The notes beneath the pieces were generated by a model. It was given only the letters and a program-made list of their open reading frames with translations, was not told the DNA's origin and did no database searches. From assembly GCA_007922305.1 (NCBI GenBank), contig ML677343.1, positions 28,835,915 to 28,899,914 on the forward strand: a stretch of DNA of 64,000 bases. Direction: 5' to 3'. Position 1 is the stretch's first letter. The number at the start of each line of letters is the position of its first letter. A program made the position numbers and the translations under genes. Origin of the DNA: Dermatemys mawii (Eukaryota > Chordata > Testudines > Dermatemydidae). Shown piece by piece: positions 52,889 through 64,000 of this stretch.

Positions 52889-55800
52889 GTGAGTTTAACT
52901 ACTGATGCTGAAATTTGTGTGACCATTGCAATTTTTCTTCTGGCCAGAGGATGAGTAACAAATTCTGCTTGTGGTTTCCTGGAGCCGTCTTATCCCACTG
53001 AATTGTTTTTGTTGGAAGGGACCATTAGTGGGTCAACTAGTCCAAGCCATTGCATAGTTTCAGGACTGATTTAATTACACATTAAACATCCTCAGTACTG
53101 TCTAGTCTAGCTCTGCATGCCTCTATTGATGGCAATTCCACAACTTCCCTTGGCAGTTTATTCCATACCTAAATGTCATCAAAGTACCCTGTTTTCCCCA
53201 AAATTTAACCTCCATTCCCTCTGTTGAAGGTTCAGCCGATTAAGACTCTGGCATTGTGGAATGCCATTGTCTGCACGAGAAGCATTTACTCATCTACGTA
53301 TCATAGAATATCAGACTTGGAAGGGACCTCAGGAGATCATCTACTCTAACCCCCTGCTCAAAGTGGGACCAAGCCCTAATTAAATCATCCAACAGATTTT
53401 TGCCCCTCCTCAAGGGCTGAACACACAACCCTGGCTTTAGCAGGCCAATGTTCAAACTACTGAGCTATCCCACTTTTGCTGGGGAGGTTTGGATTGCTGT
53501 AGTTATGGCCCAGTGCTTCCGATGATATGCGAACACTGCCAAGTCTCATTGACTTCAGTGGGGGTTGAAGATGCTCAGCACCATGGAGGATCAGGACTTC
53601 TCCATCTGCAATATAGGCCCAATCTGTTAAAATCTTTAGAAAGACTCCCACTAAGGTCGTGGTAGGTGGATTGGTGGTATTTCGTGTTTTTTATCCTGAG
53701 CTCAAGGAACCAAAATACACTCTTGGTCAATGTGTACTCTCACTTCAGAGAGAGCCCTTGAACAGTCCAAGTGTTTAGTGTGTCTTTACCAGCAGCAGCA
53801 ATTAAAATGACTACATTTTCACCATAGAGCTTTGCATACAGTACAATAGGCTCTACCTTGAGCTATTTCTGGGGTGCCTTCAAAATACTGTGGAATCAGA
53901 GAACGACAGAGGGTAGTAATTTTTGTGCATTTCTTTCTCCTGCAAATATTGTTATTGCAAAAATAGCACCGGTTTGACAGTCTGTCTCCTCTGGATTGAT
54001 TCAATCAATGGTAATAGAGACAACATATAAAAAGGATTCATGTGATATAAAGGCATCTTTTGTTAATAATACCTTTTGCCATTTAACTGAATGCCATAAA
54101 TGTAAAACTCTGCCTTAAGAGAACAGGAAGGAAGAGTAAAAGTAAAGACAAATATAATATTCCATCAGTTCTTCAGATAAGCCTTCAGAGTGCCAGGTTC
54201 CTTGCTATTAGTCGTTGCTGCTTTGTCGGTGAGAGAGAGAGTTACAGTCCTTCCTAAGAATTGATTTATTGTACCCCTGTTGTTCAGTAGACTGTGGTAT
54301 TCTGCCGGCTGCCTGTAACATACTGCAAGGGAAGATGTGGCTTGATTGAGTCCAAGAAAGCGTAAACAAAGCAATGCAAGAAAGCCAAATGCATTTCCAT
54401 TGGCTTTGAGGATCTAAAAGTGCTTCAACTGTGGAGCGTTCACCGGCTTGTTGAGGGTGGTTACTGTTTTATGTTTGTCTTTGCTTGGTGTGCTTTTCTA
54501 GTGGTTTTATGGGAGACTTTGTACCGATGAAAGACCTTTCTATGCGGTGAAGAAAGAAGTTGGATATAAAATGGTGCTACTTGGAAAGACTATAATCAGC
54601 CATTCATGTGTTCGTGTTTACCTAATATTCCTCAGGAATCCTTGCATGCATTCTGAATGCGAAGTTAACTTTAATCCTTTGTTTTAAACAGAATACTTCT
54701 CAGCCTTTGCCCATTTAAGACGATGGGCTGTTTTTAGTGCTGGACAGAAAGAGAGAGGCTAAAGGCTTTATTTATTTATTTATTTAGCTGTAGGTAGCAA
54801 ACTCTTCATAGGAGAAGACTTGGCATTAATTTGTGGATAAGTAGGTAGAACATGGGTTCTTGGCTAATGCATCCACGTGTTGGCTGTGAAATTCCATTAT
54901 CCCAGGTCTATATCTGATGCACTTACATGACCTAAAGTTGCACAGAGAGCTAATGTTTTCCAGGAAATGGAGATATTTATCTGCTGTGTCATTCTCTCTT
55001 CTTATCCAACATATACGAAAATTAAATGAGGTAGCCAGTTCAATAATATATATGCATGCTGAGCAATAGATACCCTTTATCGTTAGAAAGCAATTATACA
55101 TATAACTGAAGAAGCAAGAGAGTGAATCAAGCAAAGGGAAAAAATGTCTGAGGATGGAGTAACAGTAGAGTGCAGAGAAAATAGTAATTCAACAAAGCCG
55201 TTACCTAGTGCAATGCAAGCTGTTTTGCTTGACTATGTTAGGATAATGGAGTTCAAGGTCAGCAGTGGTATTCAGCGTTAATGGAAAATGAGTTCCATGG
55301 CTCCCTTTTGGCAAGTTTTGTTCTAGGCCAGATGTGAATAGTGTACATTCTTCTGGATGACGCTGGCCAGAAATAAAATTACTCTAACCACCTTGCAGCT
55401 TTAGTACATACACTTCCATTGTATGTTTTTATTATAAAACAGTAGTAATCGTGGTGGCCTACGGCCAAAACAAAACAAGCTCTGTGTTGATGATAAACCT
55501 TGAAAAATTAGCAGCAGCTTCTAAGAGACCAGTGACCTTTAGGTTGGCTTAGTCAGCAGCAATGAACATCAAAAACCTTACTTTGCCCAGAGGGGCTGGA
55601 TGATGTGTATGGTCTGTCGGGTTCTCAATAGATTTTTCCAATAAATTAACAGGCTACAAATGATTTATGGGCTACCCATATTCCTAGAAGGAAAGTATCT
55701 CGGTTCCCTCGCATGTGGAGTTAACCTGTCCTTCCTCTACGTGATTAAAAGTAGTGACATTACTACTCATGAATGTGGAGGGGATCATATTACTAGATGG

Positions 55801-58800
55801 GGCAAGAAAGCTGGTCCAAGGTTCTGCCAACGCACCTCAGTCTACCTTGTAGAATCTCCGCTGTTCCTATTCCACTCCATTCATGAGAGTACAGTGCCAG
55901 TCCTGCCACCGGAGTTGGTTAAGATTAGCCAATAACTTGTGTGAGTTAAAACAGCATTCCAACCTGAAGGTCACATTTACAAACAAGACAGGTGAACAAA
56001 TGCACACCTAAGTGTGCATGCTCTTATTGTAGTTGCATGTGCAAATTGCGACAATGGTTTGTGTAAACCATGCATTGTGTTTTTGTGTATATCATTATGT
56101 CCTTAACTTCATTCAAAAACAATCCCAAGTCTCCAGAAGTAAAAAGTGTACAAAACCATTTTGAATCATGGTGACTGCCAGCACGTTTTAAACCATTTCC
56201 TGGAGAGTATCCACCACAATGAAGACTCATGCAGTCATGTTCACCAATATACAATATGTATTTACTTTCTTTGGGTTATTGCTGCCTATTGCTATGGCAA
56301 TTAGGTTCCAGAAAATCTGAACACAAGAAAAAAAAACCCTTAAGCTGACACTTAAAACCAATTTATGTCTCTTGCATCTTGCCCTGCAAATTGCTAGACT
56401 CAGGCTCTTCCAGACTGCCAAAGAGTGAATTTAAATAAGTCAAAGCGAGTTTGATGGTTAGTGCAGTTCTGGCTTTAATGTTGATCTTAGATATTGATTT
56501 GAGTATTTGGCATTAAGGGAGCTTCAGAGAGCAGAAGACAGTCTGAAATTTATTTTGTTGATCTATTTATTGCATTTGGAATCATTCCAGTCTCCTGAAG
56601 ACATTCATATGTTGAAAGAGAAGAAAATGGCAGCTCTAATTTAAATAGCATGGTTTTGTAATGCGATGCTGGCAGAACCAGGCATCTCCTAATCAAGCAT
56701 GAATCCACACCAAAAAACCCTAGCTCATTCCCAGTCTTTCATTCAATGTCTCTTGTCTGTATTGGTTTGTTTTCTCCATAGACACCAGAGGAAGATGTAG
56801 CGCATATGTTCATGTCAATTTCCATTTAATGATCTATTGCGCATGTCCTGTGGTTCCTGCATTAAATTAGGAGATTTGGAAAGTGGCTTTGAGGTTGCTC
56901 TTTGGAGGGCTCTGGAGGAAAGCTCTGAAATACTAGGAACATTAGGATCTTGTGAGTGCTTCTGTGGCTTTAGACTGGATTTGAAGAGGGTCAGATAATG
57001 ACTGGTGTTTATATGGTGCACAAAGTGGCAGTCCACAAGGAGTCTTGTGTCCATGTACGAGGACCAACCACAGCTGTAGTCTCTGCTCTGAATCAACAAG
57101 TCATCCAAAAAGGGGCAGGGATGACCAGGGACATGGGTCCCCTACTCACTCCTCATTGGCTAGTGGAGCTGGATGGCTGGAATAGGGAGCGCATAGTAGT
57201 CAGACTCCCTCTGTATATAAGGTAAGCTCCAGAAGACACAGCATTTCACTCATGCCAGCGTGGTGTGACCCTGCATTGCCCCCAGTGTAACTGCCAGACT
57301 CTGGCCCTAAATGTTCAGTTGCTCACATGCCATCATAGTTGTCTATCTGCTGGATCCTAAGTGCCTTCAGGTTCCATTGACCCTTGCAAGAGTGGTGAGA
57401 GCAAAGCATCTCACAGGTTTGGGCCCTGTGGCTGTCTGTCTTGCTGAAGATGGTGAAGTGATGACATTCATAGCCTATGCAGTCCAAAACACTGGTAAAT
57501 GTTCAATAGGGAGCAATCTTGCGTTGGCCTGAGTGGATGAGGTATGAACTACTAGGTCTTTTCTGCCTCTGAATCCTATGATTTATTTTATTTATGGACG
57601 CGTGCAGCAACATTTTAATGCCAATCAAATTTCCCATCAGTACCTTTGTGGTCAGGGGGACTGTTAAGAATTAAACACTGCAAGAGTATTGCAATTCATA
57701 GACACAGCACTATCTACTATGTCCAGAAATCCCCCTTTCAGAAAAGTCTCCACATTTGTTCATGATAGATTGCAGTCAGCTCCAGGAACAATACACTCCT
57801 CATTGAAGTTGCACACAAAAGGGTAGTACAGAGGAATACGTTGACATGAAGTTTGGGCGCTCATCCCACATTCATGCCACTGCATCAAAGAATCAGCTGC
57901 TCAGAACTAGAGATTATCATAGGTGGTATCTCCCAAGGAGGGCAATGCCAGACATTGAAAAGTGGGATTCTTTCGTGCTGGATCCATGCCTTTCCATTTT
58001 ATTAAATGGGGAATTCGCTCCCAGGTCAGGGCCCTGCATTGCCTTACATAATACTAGATCTGAAAGGCTGGGCTGGGGACCATGTGTAAATCTTCACTCT
58101 CATAGGTTCTGCTGGTCCCATCTTTTGGTTCTTAGATATGTCTACACTACATGCTGCTGACGGAAGCATGCAGAATACAGACATGGGTAGCCCCCCTAAC
58201 ACGGGTATAAATAGCAGTGCAGACCATGAGGCATAGCTGAGGCAAGTAAAAACACACCTGCAGGGGGTGGGTGTGTACCTGAGTACATATCCCACATGGC
58301 GCTGTACTCACCTGAGCCAGGCCTCCCCATCTACCCTGCTGTTTTTAGCAATGCAGTGTCCCATGGCTGGTGTCTTTCATTGCTACGTGTAGCTACACAT
58401 GATAACATGGAAGCAGCTTGCTTTTTCACTGTGGCACGTAGCCTGCGTGCCACCAGCGCTATGTAGGTTAGGCGTGACTCAAGTCTAATATGTTTTCAGA
58501 GGGAGAGTATTTGTCAACGGGGCTATTCTTTGATTCTCACACAGACCTGGGATGATGAGCTGGAAAGATCTGCAGAGGCTTGGGCCCAGGAGTGCATCTG
58601 GGATCATGGACCAGCCAGCCTCATTATGTCCATTGGTCAGAATTTGGCTGTTCATTGGGGCAGGTAAGAGATGGGACGCCAAGTGTCTAATGCACCATGT
58701 CTGTCAACAGCGACGTTCTGGGACTTGCCCTGTTTGACAGTTTGGGAGGTTTGTTTTGTCAATATTTAGTAAAAAGAACTTTAGTAGGCAAAAAAAAGGA

Positions 58801-61800
58801 GCTGGGGAGTGGGGAGCGATTAGTGTTTTCTTGTTGCCTCCTGTGAAACAGATACAGTAATAACATCCATTGGGCCTCTAAGCCAGAAGTTCCCAACATG
58901 CTTAGGAAGTGTTAACTAATCCTCACCATGTGGTGGGTTTACCGGTGAGGCACAGAGAGGTGAAAGAAATTGCCCTACATCATACAGAGACTCAGTGGCA
59001 GAGTTGGCATCAGAATCTAGGACCTTGATTCCCAACTCTCTCGTTTCTCACAGCTTTGCTTTCTCCATTACCCAGCAAAGAAGTTTCTCAGGAACCATAT
59101 TTGGCCACTCCCACTACGGCTGAACACTGTTATAAATCCACATTTCCCTTTATCTTTCCTACAGCCACTTTGTACACACTTGCGGATGGCCAGGTCATTC
59201 TAGGTGAACAAACAGTTTGTTTTATGCTCTCAGGGAAAAAACCCTGGGGCGTTGGAAATAATTGTGTTTCTGCATCCACATGGATTGCTGTGCTAGCTCC
59301 CGGTGAGAAGAACCCTGCTGGGCCTTTCCACTGAGGTGATGCGTCCAATGGCAATCTATTTCTTTGTAGTCATTCTCCTGAGCATTGTTGGCCTAATGAA
59401 CCAGGTTGGATTCAGTCCTGATAAGCTGTTGTGAGCTCGACCATTGGCCAAACTGGAGCTCATCTGGTGCAAATGTTAAGAATGAATTTAGTGTTTCTTT
59501 TAAAGTCTTAATTGTCCTTGCAAACAAAGAGCCTAGCAGAATGAGAACATAATTTGTGTTTTGTTAAGCGAATCTTTTCCTTTCATCATTAACTTAACAG
59601 GCCTGATTGTGATTATACCCATTGGAAAACTCACACTGAAGAAACCCCATTGATTTCAGCGAAGATGAATGTGATATCAGAATTGGGCCCATTATTTTTT
59701 TTTGACAAATTGAGGTAACAAAGGAGGAGGCAGTCTTGTGGGTAATACACAGGACTGGAAATCCGGAGACCAAGGTTCCAACCTTTGCTCCACTACAGAC
59801 TTCCTGCGTGACTTGGGCTAATCACGTACTGTAGGTCCTAAACTTGCTCCCATTGAAATCAGTGAGAAAACTGCCATTGATTTCAGTGCATGGAGGATTG
59901 GGTCCATAAATTCTCTGCCTCAGTTTCCTTATCTGTAAAATGGGGCCAGTAGTACCTACCACACGACAGACTGTGACACAGAATTCATTAATGTTTTTAA
60001 AGCATGTTGAGGTCATCAGACAAAGGTGATGCTGGAAGTGTAAAGTATCCTTGATAATGACAGCTGTGATTCCAGCTATTTGCTCATTTACATCCCGGAC
60101 AGGTTGCTACATTCCAACTTGATGTACTGCTACTTACAGTTGGTGAAGGCTACCTGGGCCCATCATATGCAGCATGCACTGTGTGTACGAGTGTCTGTCT
60201 AAATAATTACGCTGACATTCACATGCCAAACAGAAGCAGCCCAGATCACAGCACAACAGTGCCACAAACAGCATTTAGAAGTGTGCCACACGCCCAAACC
60301 ACATACCACATGTGCCTGCTGAGGACGCGAGTGTACTTCCAGATGTAACGAACTGTCTAGTGGTCAAATAGGTACATGACTTTCTGTTTAATATGTTTGG
60401 CAACCGCTAGCTGATGTTTACTTTCAAAATACAGCCTTCTGCCAAACGAGAAGTCTTTTGTAATTGAGTGGAAAAGCCAAGAGGACGTTTCAGGTCAACG
60501 GCTTTTGAAGAGAAAGTTAAACCTATAAATACTACAGAATGTCCAATTGGGTCTTAGATTTTAAAGAAACAGTCCCTAATACTTGCCTGTGTGTAAAATA
60601 CCAGAGATTTGTCATTGTAGAAAAAAACAGAGTCATATTTTGACCAATATCCTATGGTCCCTCCGTTGGTTAAAATTGCAGTTCCTTACCAAGATGGTAC
60701 CAAGTTGCACTGTGAACTCACTTGATAATTATCCTGCACCAAATTATTGAGAATTTCATATTAACTAAAGGGAACCCAGGCGTGCTGACGTTGGGTTGAA
60801 AACCCACAGTTCTAGTTAGCGATCCAGCTCGTCACTTACCTTTGGTCTTTCAGGTATCGTTCTCCAGCCTTTCACGTCCAATCTTGGTACGATGAAGTTA
60901 AAGATTATACTTACCCATATCCCCATGAATGTGACCCTTGGTGTCCGGAAAGATGCTCTGGAGCAATGTGCACTCACTATACCCAGGTAAGGATGAGGAA
61001 GAAAACATGAAGTCCTGAGTCCGAACTTGGTGTGTTCCTTCACACCCCATGTAGCCCAGAGAGCTAGTGTAACTCTCACACCTCATGGGTGTGGTGTTCT
61101 GTCCCATCTAGTGGCACCGAGACCACTTAGAAAGAGAAAGACATTAATGAGTCTGCTCTACAGGCACATGGCTTTTAGCTCATGCTGTAGAAGCTCATGA
61201 ATTTAGCTCCAGAGGTCCCAGGTTTGATCCCGGCTGCCAATGACAGAAACAGTTAGCATAAGGCTTGAGGCCTATGAACTTTGGCACAGATAAACGGCCC
61301 AATGATCCCCAGTTTTGGGGAACTGGAAATATAGTGTGTTGGGAGAATTTTGTCTATAATGACACCAGCCAGCCACAGGAACATAAGGTAGCACCAGCTT
61401 TTGGCTAGAATCTCCGCAGATGTCTGACCACAAGAATGCCAAGACAACGTATTGACATATATGATAATAAATTAAGATAATTAATATACTAACTATACAA
61501 TTAATATACATGCCGTCAGCGTAACTTACTATAAAAGTTGTATCCCAGCCTGTCTGGGGGGTGGGAGGAAATGTAGACATTAGTCGTTATGAAAATATAC
61601 TCAGGAAACTTGATGGAATGTGCCTTTTGTGGCATTCTGTTTTTTAACATGCCTGTGTTACGCTTTCAGATCGTTTGGGCCACAACAAACAAGGTTGGCT
61701 GTGCTGTAAACGTCTGCAAACAAATGAGTGTTTGGGGAGAAATCTGGGAGAATGCTGTTTACCTGGTCTGCAACTACTCTCCCAAGTAAGGAAGACACAA

Positions 61801-63618
61801 TATGTTTCTTCCCTCCCATCCCCACTAACTCTTAAAACTGCATCCTAGCAAGTTGTTTAACAAATATAGAATCTGGTGCTGAGATTTCAATCAAGTTTGG
61901 GTGGCTGTAGTTTTTTAAACATTTTCATTATGGTAGTACATAAATGCTAACCAAGTTGGGGCCCCGTTTTGCTAAGTGCTATATGCACATGTAGCAAGTG
62001 ACAATCTCTGCTCCAGAGAACTTATAGTTGCATAACTCAAGCCTTCAGGATTGAGCTGGTCCTGCATTGGGCTCCTTCTAGAAGTGGAAGTTACATTTAA
62101 AACCTTTGAATGGATGCATCTGTGGCAAGATTTTAGTAAGAGGTTTGGTGTGTGTCACAGAGCCACCTTCTGAAAAGGACTGCAAATTGATATTGATGTG
62201 AATATTGCTTCGTATTGACTTGGTAGGCCTGGTGCAGCACAAGACACACATATCAAAGATGCCCCTGTCCCAGAGAATGTAGAGTTTCAAAGGGCAACAC
62301 AACACTGAAAGATCTGGAGAAAGAAGTCAATATATACCCGAAGGCACTCTGATTGCAGTTGCCATTGAGTTCTGCTGAGCGTTAAGGTGGGGGGAACACA
62401 GTCATCATAGTGTGTTGTGGTGAAATCCATTGGAAATCTTATGGGTATATAGTCGAACAGTAAGCCCTCCCTCCCATGAGATACTGAGCATCTTTAGCTC
62501 CTACGAAATGGAGTGGAACTGGCAGAAACTTGTCCTGCAGGATTGTACCATATGTGTCCTCTTAGGAGAAGTTGAACTGCTTTGCGTATCATCAGTTCAG
62601 GACTGCTGAATGGACAAATACTCAAATATAAGGCTCTTCTGGAATTTCTGCTTGCATACCAAATGAATGCAGTATCTACATAGGATTTTAATGTAAAAGT
62701 TTAATATAATATTATATTATACACACACACACTCACATGCAGCCTTTTGAAACAGGCCTTGTAGAAGGGAAATGAGGTGTAACCTTTGCCTTAAAGTAAC
62801 CAACTTGCAGTGGCGACCCTTTAAAGTTTATGTGAGACAGCTGCATAACACACATTCAGTCAGTCTGTAGTGATTACCACAACTGTGGAGAATGCTGCCA
62901 TGGCATCAGAGGCAAAACTGAGGGGTTTCTGAGTCATTAGAAAATGGGGTGAGAGGATAAATGTTCCCAGAGAAGTTGTCTAGAGCGCTCACCAGGACTA
63001 GAATTTCTGATGTCTCAGGTAAGCCCTGTATTTCTCCGTTTGGATGCGGTTCCAGGTTGGAAAATGGAACTGCTTTTAAATGGAAATGAGCGGCGTTCCC
63101 AGGTGGCCTGTGTAGCTGCCGGCATGATCTTGAGAGCAAAGAAATAGTAGTAGACTTGTGGCTCTGATGAGCTTGATGAACACACAGGAGAGAGCTAAAG
63201 GCAAATGCCGGTCTGTGACTAACCAGTTGTGAAGCAGAAGGGAAATTACTGTACTGTGCTGCATTTACTTCATTTGCTGAGTTATCGTGAGAACTGTATG
63301 TTCATGGAAAGATCAGAGACTGGCAGTCCTTCCCCATATTTGCAGCAATCTAGCAACATAGAAGTACAGTGGAAACATTCATTTTTCGCAATTCCTCAGT
63401 GCCTTGAGGCTCAGAGGTGCAGGACTCAGGCACAGGGCCTGAAAGCAAAGTAAGGGAATTGTGTGTGTGGCATAGAGGCTATTTAACAGAAACACATTTC
63501 TCACTTGCTTTTTTCAGGGGGAACTGGATTGGAGAAGCTCCTTATAAAAATGGCAGGCCCTGCTCTGAATGCCCACCTAGCTACGGAGGAAGCTGCCAGA
63601 ACAGCCTCTGTTACAAAG
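52655..63618 (+). CDS. CRISPLD2: CRISPLD2 (cysteine-rich secretory protein LCCL domain-containing 2), 5' part of gene
   Basis: CRISPLD2 is a secreted CAP-superfamily glycoprotein with two C-terminal LCCL domains. In mammals it binds lipopolysaccharide and is linked to lung and craniofacial development. Coding segments 52655-52888, 58545-58663, 60854-60986, 61670-61785 and 63518-63618 total 703 nt and join in frame to give 234 codons plus one base. They contain the signal peptide, a furin-type site, the full CAP domain with the signature [15 protein letters not shown] and NYSPKGNW, and the start of the Cys-rich hinge ([13 protein letters not shown]). All junctions are GT-AG. The LCCL exons and stop are beyond the right edge. 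The short upstream hydrophobic leader is two residues shorter overall than human. No defect is seen. Confidence 0.96.
53005..53260 (-). repeat. CR1 LINE 3' end
   Basis: GTTGGAAGGGACCATTAGTG, GGCAATTCCACAACTTCCCT and GGCAGTTTATTCCATACCTA follow the minus-strand CR1 3' consensus (..TTGGAAGGGACC.. CAACTTCCCTTGG.. GTTTATTCCA). It lacks any coding part. Confidence 0.75.
53299..53475 (-). repeat. CR1 LINE 3' end
   Basis: It begins with ATCATAGAATATCAG, the terminal CR1 octamer repeat region, then TTGGAAGGGACCTCAGGAGA, CCCCCTGCTCAAAGTGGGAC and TAAATCATCCAACAG, ending near CTACTGAGCTATCCC. It is better preserved than the copy beside it, so probably a younger insertion. Confidence 0.85.
54768..54785 (+). 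repeat. (TTTA)n microsatellite
   Basis: Four to five TTTA units in a row within the intron, visible directly. Confidence 0.75.
57500..57590 (+). repeat. CR1 LINE 3' end fragment
   Basis: CTACTAGGTCTTTTCTGCCT followed by CTGAATCCTATGATTT matches the plus-strand CR1 tail (GGTCTCTTCCAGCTCT..ATTCTATGATT). It is short and diverged. Confidence 0.6.
58130..58480 (+). mobile_element. Short inverted-repeat (MITE-like) element
   Basis: It starts near TTAGATATGTCTACACTACA and has internal GGTAGCCCCCCTAACACGGG, GAGGCATAGCTGAGG and GTACTCACCTGAGCC phrases, then GCTACGTGTAGCTACACATG. It belongs to the GTCTACAC-ended short reptile elements. No target duplication was identified, so boundaries are rough. 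It ends just before the next exon's polypyrimidine tract. Confidence 0.5.
58545..58663 (+). CDS. CRISPLD2: CRISPLD2 coding exon (CAP domain)
   Basis: 119 nt, entering in phase 0 and leaving in phase 2, between TCACACAG and GTAAGA. It encodes [20 protein letters not shown] and [20 protein letters not shown] (the last codon is split). The helix and IGQNL strand of the CAP fold match human closely. Confidence 0.96.
58915..59045 (-). repeat. MIR SINE remnant
   Basis: Reverse-strand MIR order: CCGGTGAGGCACAGAGAGGT, GAAAGAAATTGCCCTACATC, AGTGGCAGAGTTGGCATCAG, ACCTTGATTCCCAACTC. Confidence 0.7.
59712..60025 (+). repeat. MIR SINE with internal insertion
   Basis: Left part: GGAGGAGGCAGTCTTGTGGG, GACTGGAAATCCGGAGACCA, CTTCCTGCGTGACTTGGGC. 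A stretch with CCATTGAAATCAGTGAGAA and CCATTGATTTCAGTGCATGG then interrupts. The MIR resumes with TCTGCCTCAGTTTCCTTATC and TGTAAAATGGGGCCAG. The interrupting part is another amniote repeat fragment. Confidence 0.7.
60854..60986 (+). CDS. CRISPLD2: CRISPLD2 coding exon (CAP domain)
   Basis: 133 nt, entering in phase 2 and leaving in phase 0, between TTTCAG and GTAAGG. It encodes [40 protein letters not shown] and HYTQ, including the first half of the CAP signature. The Cys pattern (C..WC..RC...C) is conserved with human. Confidence 0.97.
60987..61669 (+). other. CRISPLD2 intron (683 bp)
   Basis: Nothing recognisable apart from a short AT-rich stretch at about 61460-61510. Confidence 0.7.
61670..61785 (+). 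CDS. CRISPLD2: CRISPLD2 coding exon (CAP domain)
   Basis: 116 nt, entering in phase 0 and leaving in phase 2, between GCTTTCAG and GTAAGG. It encodes [38 protein letters not shown] and part of K. It completes the HYTQIVW signature and the second CAP motif ([12 protein letters not shown]). Confidence 0.97.
61786..63517 (+). other. CRISPLD2 intron (1.7 kb)
   Basis: Contains a diverged repeat remnant at about 61957-62040 (CCCCGTTTTGCTAAGTGCTA, TCTGCTCCAGAGAACTTATA). A (TAATAT)n/(CA)n microsatellite lies at about 62702-62735. No gene is seen. Confidence 0.65.
62702..62735 (+). repeat. Compound (TAATAT)n-(CA)n microsatellite
   Basis: TAATATAATATTATATTATA is followed by ACACACACACAC, visible directly. 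Confidence 0.8.
63518..63618 (+). CDS. CRISPLD2: CRISPLD2 coding exon (end of CAP domain and Cys-rich hinge)
   Basis: 101 nt, entering in phase 2 and leaving in phase 1, between TTTTTTCAG and GTAGGA. It encodes [20 protein letters not shown] and [13 protein letters not shown], closely matching human (Q for R, S for N). The next exon, with the linker and LCCL domains, is outside the window. Confidence 0.97.
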
Positions 63619-64000
63619 GTAGGACATCAATAAGCTATTTCTCTCAGCTCAGTGCATTGTGAGGAAATGCAAATGATCTCCCCTAGGTCCTTTCTGTATG
63701 ATATGGAGAAACTGGAAAAGAAATATTCCTGGACACCTTTAATTAAAAGCAATTACCGATGTGTGTGCTTTTAATTCACCATGGTTAACTCTGAAACTTA
63801 GAGAATAAAGTGAAGCAGGTATTATATGAGAATATCTGAAGCAGCAATGCCATGTAACTCCCTAAAACCTAGAGATCAAATTCTACTTGTATGCACCGGT
63901 GTAAATCCAGAGTAACTCCATCAGCTCCATAAGGTTTCTCTGAGTTACCCCGGTGTAACTGAGATCAGTTTGGCACAATGAATTTAGGATTCTGTATGTT
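63619..64000 (+). other. CRISPLD2 intron, truncated by window edge
   Basis: It ends with a repeat-like stretch (63885-63985) containing CACCGGTGTAAATCCAGAGT and GAGTTACCCCGGTGTAACTG, near-repeated halves of a widespread amniote repeat. No gene is seen. Confidence 0.6.

Larger units (their letters stand above)
52889..58544 (+). other. CRISPLD2 intron (5.7 kb)
   Basis: It contains two CR1 3' ends in minus orientation (53005-53260 and 53299-53475), an (ATTT)n run (54768-54785), a plus-strand CR1 tail (about 57500-57590), and a short inverted-repeat element (about 58130-58480). The remaining stretches (53640-57490) are unremarkable non-coding DNA. Confidence 0.7.
58664..60853 (+). other. CRISPLD2 intron (2.2 kb)
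   Basis: Holds two MIR-type remnants (58915-59045 minus, 59712-60025 plus) and a diverged amniote repeat piece at about 59600-59690. No gene or RNA is recognised. Confidence 0.7.

Noticed and set aside
63885..63985. Palindrome-like pair GGTGTAAATCC / GGTGTAACT as a hormone response or regulatory element
   Set aside because: The wording matches a widespread amniote repeat with similar halves. No specific evidence for regulatory use.
1..64000. CRISPR arrays, tRNA/rRNA genes, operons or phage-like systems
   Set aside because: No regularly spaced direct repeats, no cloverleaf or rRNA blocks recognised, and the gene structure is clearly vertebrate.

Overview
The window is vertebrate nuclear DNA: large introns, GT-AG splice sites, and many CR1, MIR, hAT and DIRS-type repeats. 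The repeat set (CR1 3' ends, MIR, several short inverted-repeat elements built on GTCTACAC-type ends, a SINE-length element with a 13-bp target duplication, and a DIRS-like element) fits a non-avian sauropsid, most likely a turtle. That assignment rests on recognising repeats by eye, not on a database search.

Two protein-coding genes lie head-to-tail on the + strand, in the same order as on human 16q24.1. From about 3.5 to 37.8 kb is most of USP10, a ubiquitin-specific protease. Twelve conserved coding exons run from the residues after the N-terminal G3BP-binding segment to the stop codon at 36911-36913, followed by a 3' UTR ending near 37.8 kb. Exons 1-2, which carry the start codon, lie upstream of the window. 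All exon phases join cleanly over 2277 nt (758 codons plus stop). The catalytic Cys, His and Asp contexts, a PAM2-like motif and a polybasic stretch are intact. An additional 87-nt in-frame candidate exon lies at 5353-5439.

From 37.8 to about 46.3 kb is intergenic DNA with no gene that I can support. A GC/CpG-rich block at 46.3-47.1 kb holds a CTCF-like site. It is followed by a TATA box at 47244 and a possible non-coding first exon, the likely promoter of CRISPLD2. CRISPLD2 coding exons at 52.65, 58.5, 60.9, 61.7 and 63.5 kb encode the signal peptide, a furin-type site and the whole CAP domain. The LCCL-domain exons lie beyond the window.

Introns carry most of the other content. The 10.2-kb USP10 intron at 8452-18638 holds two copies of one hAT family, one with a perfect 8-bp target duplication. 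It also holds a MIR split by a short inverted-repeat element, and the SINE-like insertion. The next intron holds a decayed DIRS-like retroelement with a nested hAT element. Other introns hold a hairpin element, a GC-rich minisatellite, and a pogo/Tigger-like element. I found no tRNA, rRNA, CRISPR array or clearly new multi-gene system. The most useful leads are the candidate USP10 cassette exon, the nested transposon chronology, and the CRISPLD2 promoter block.
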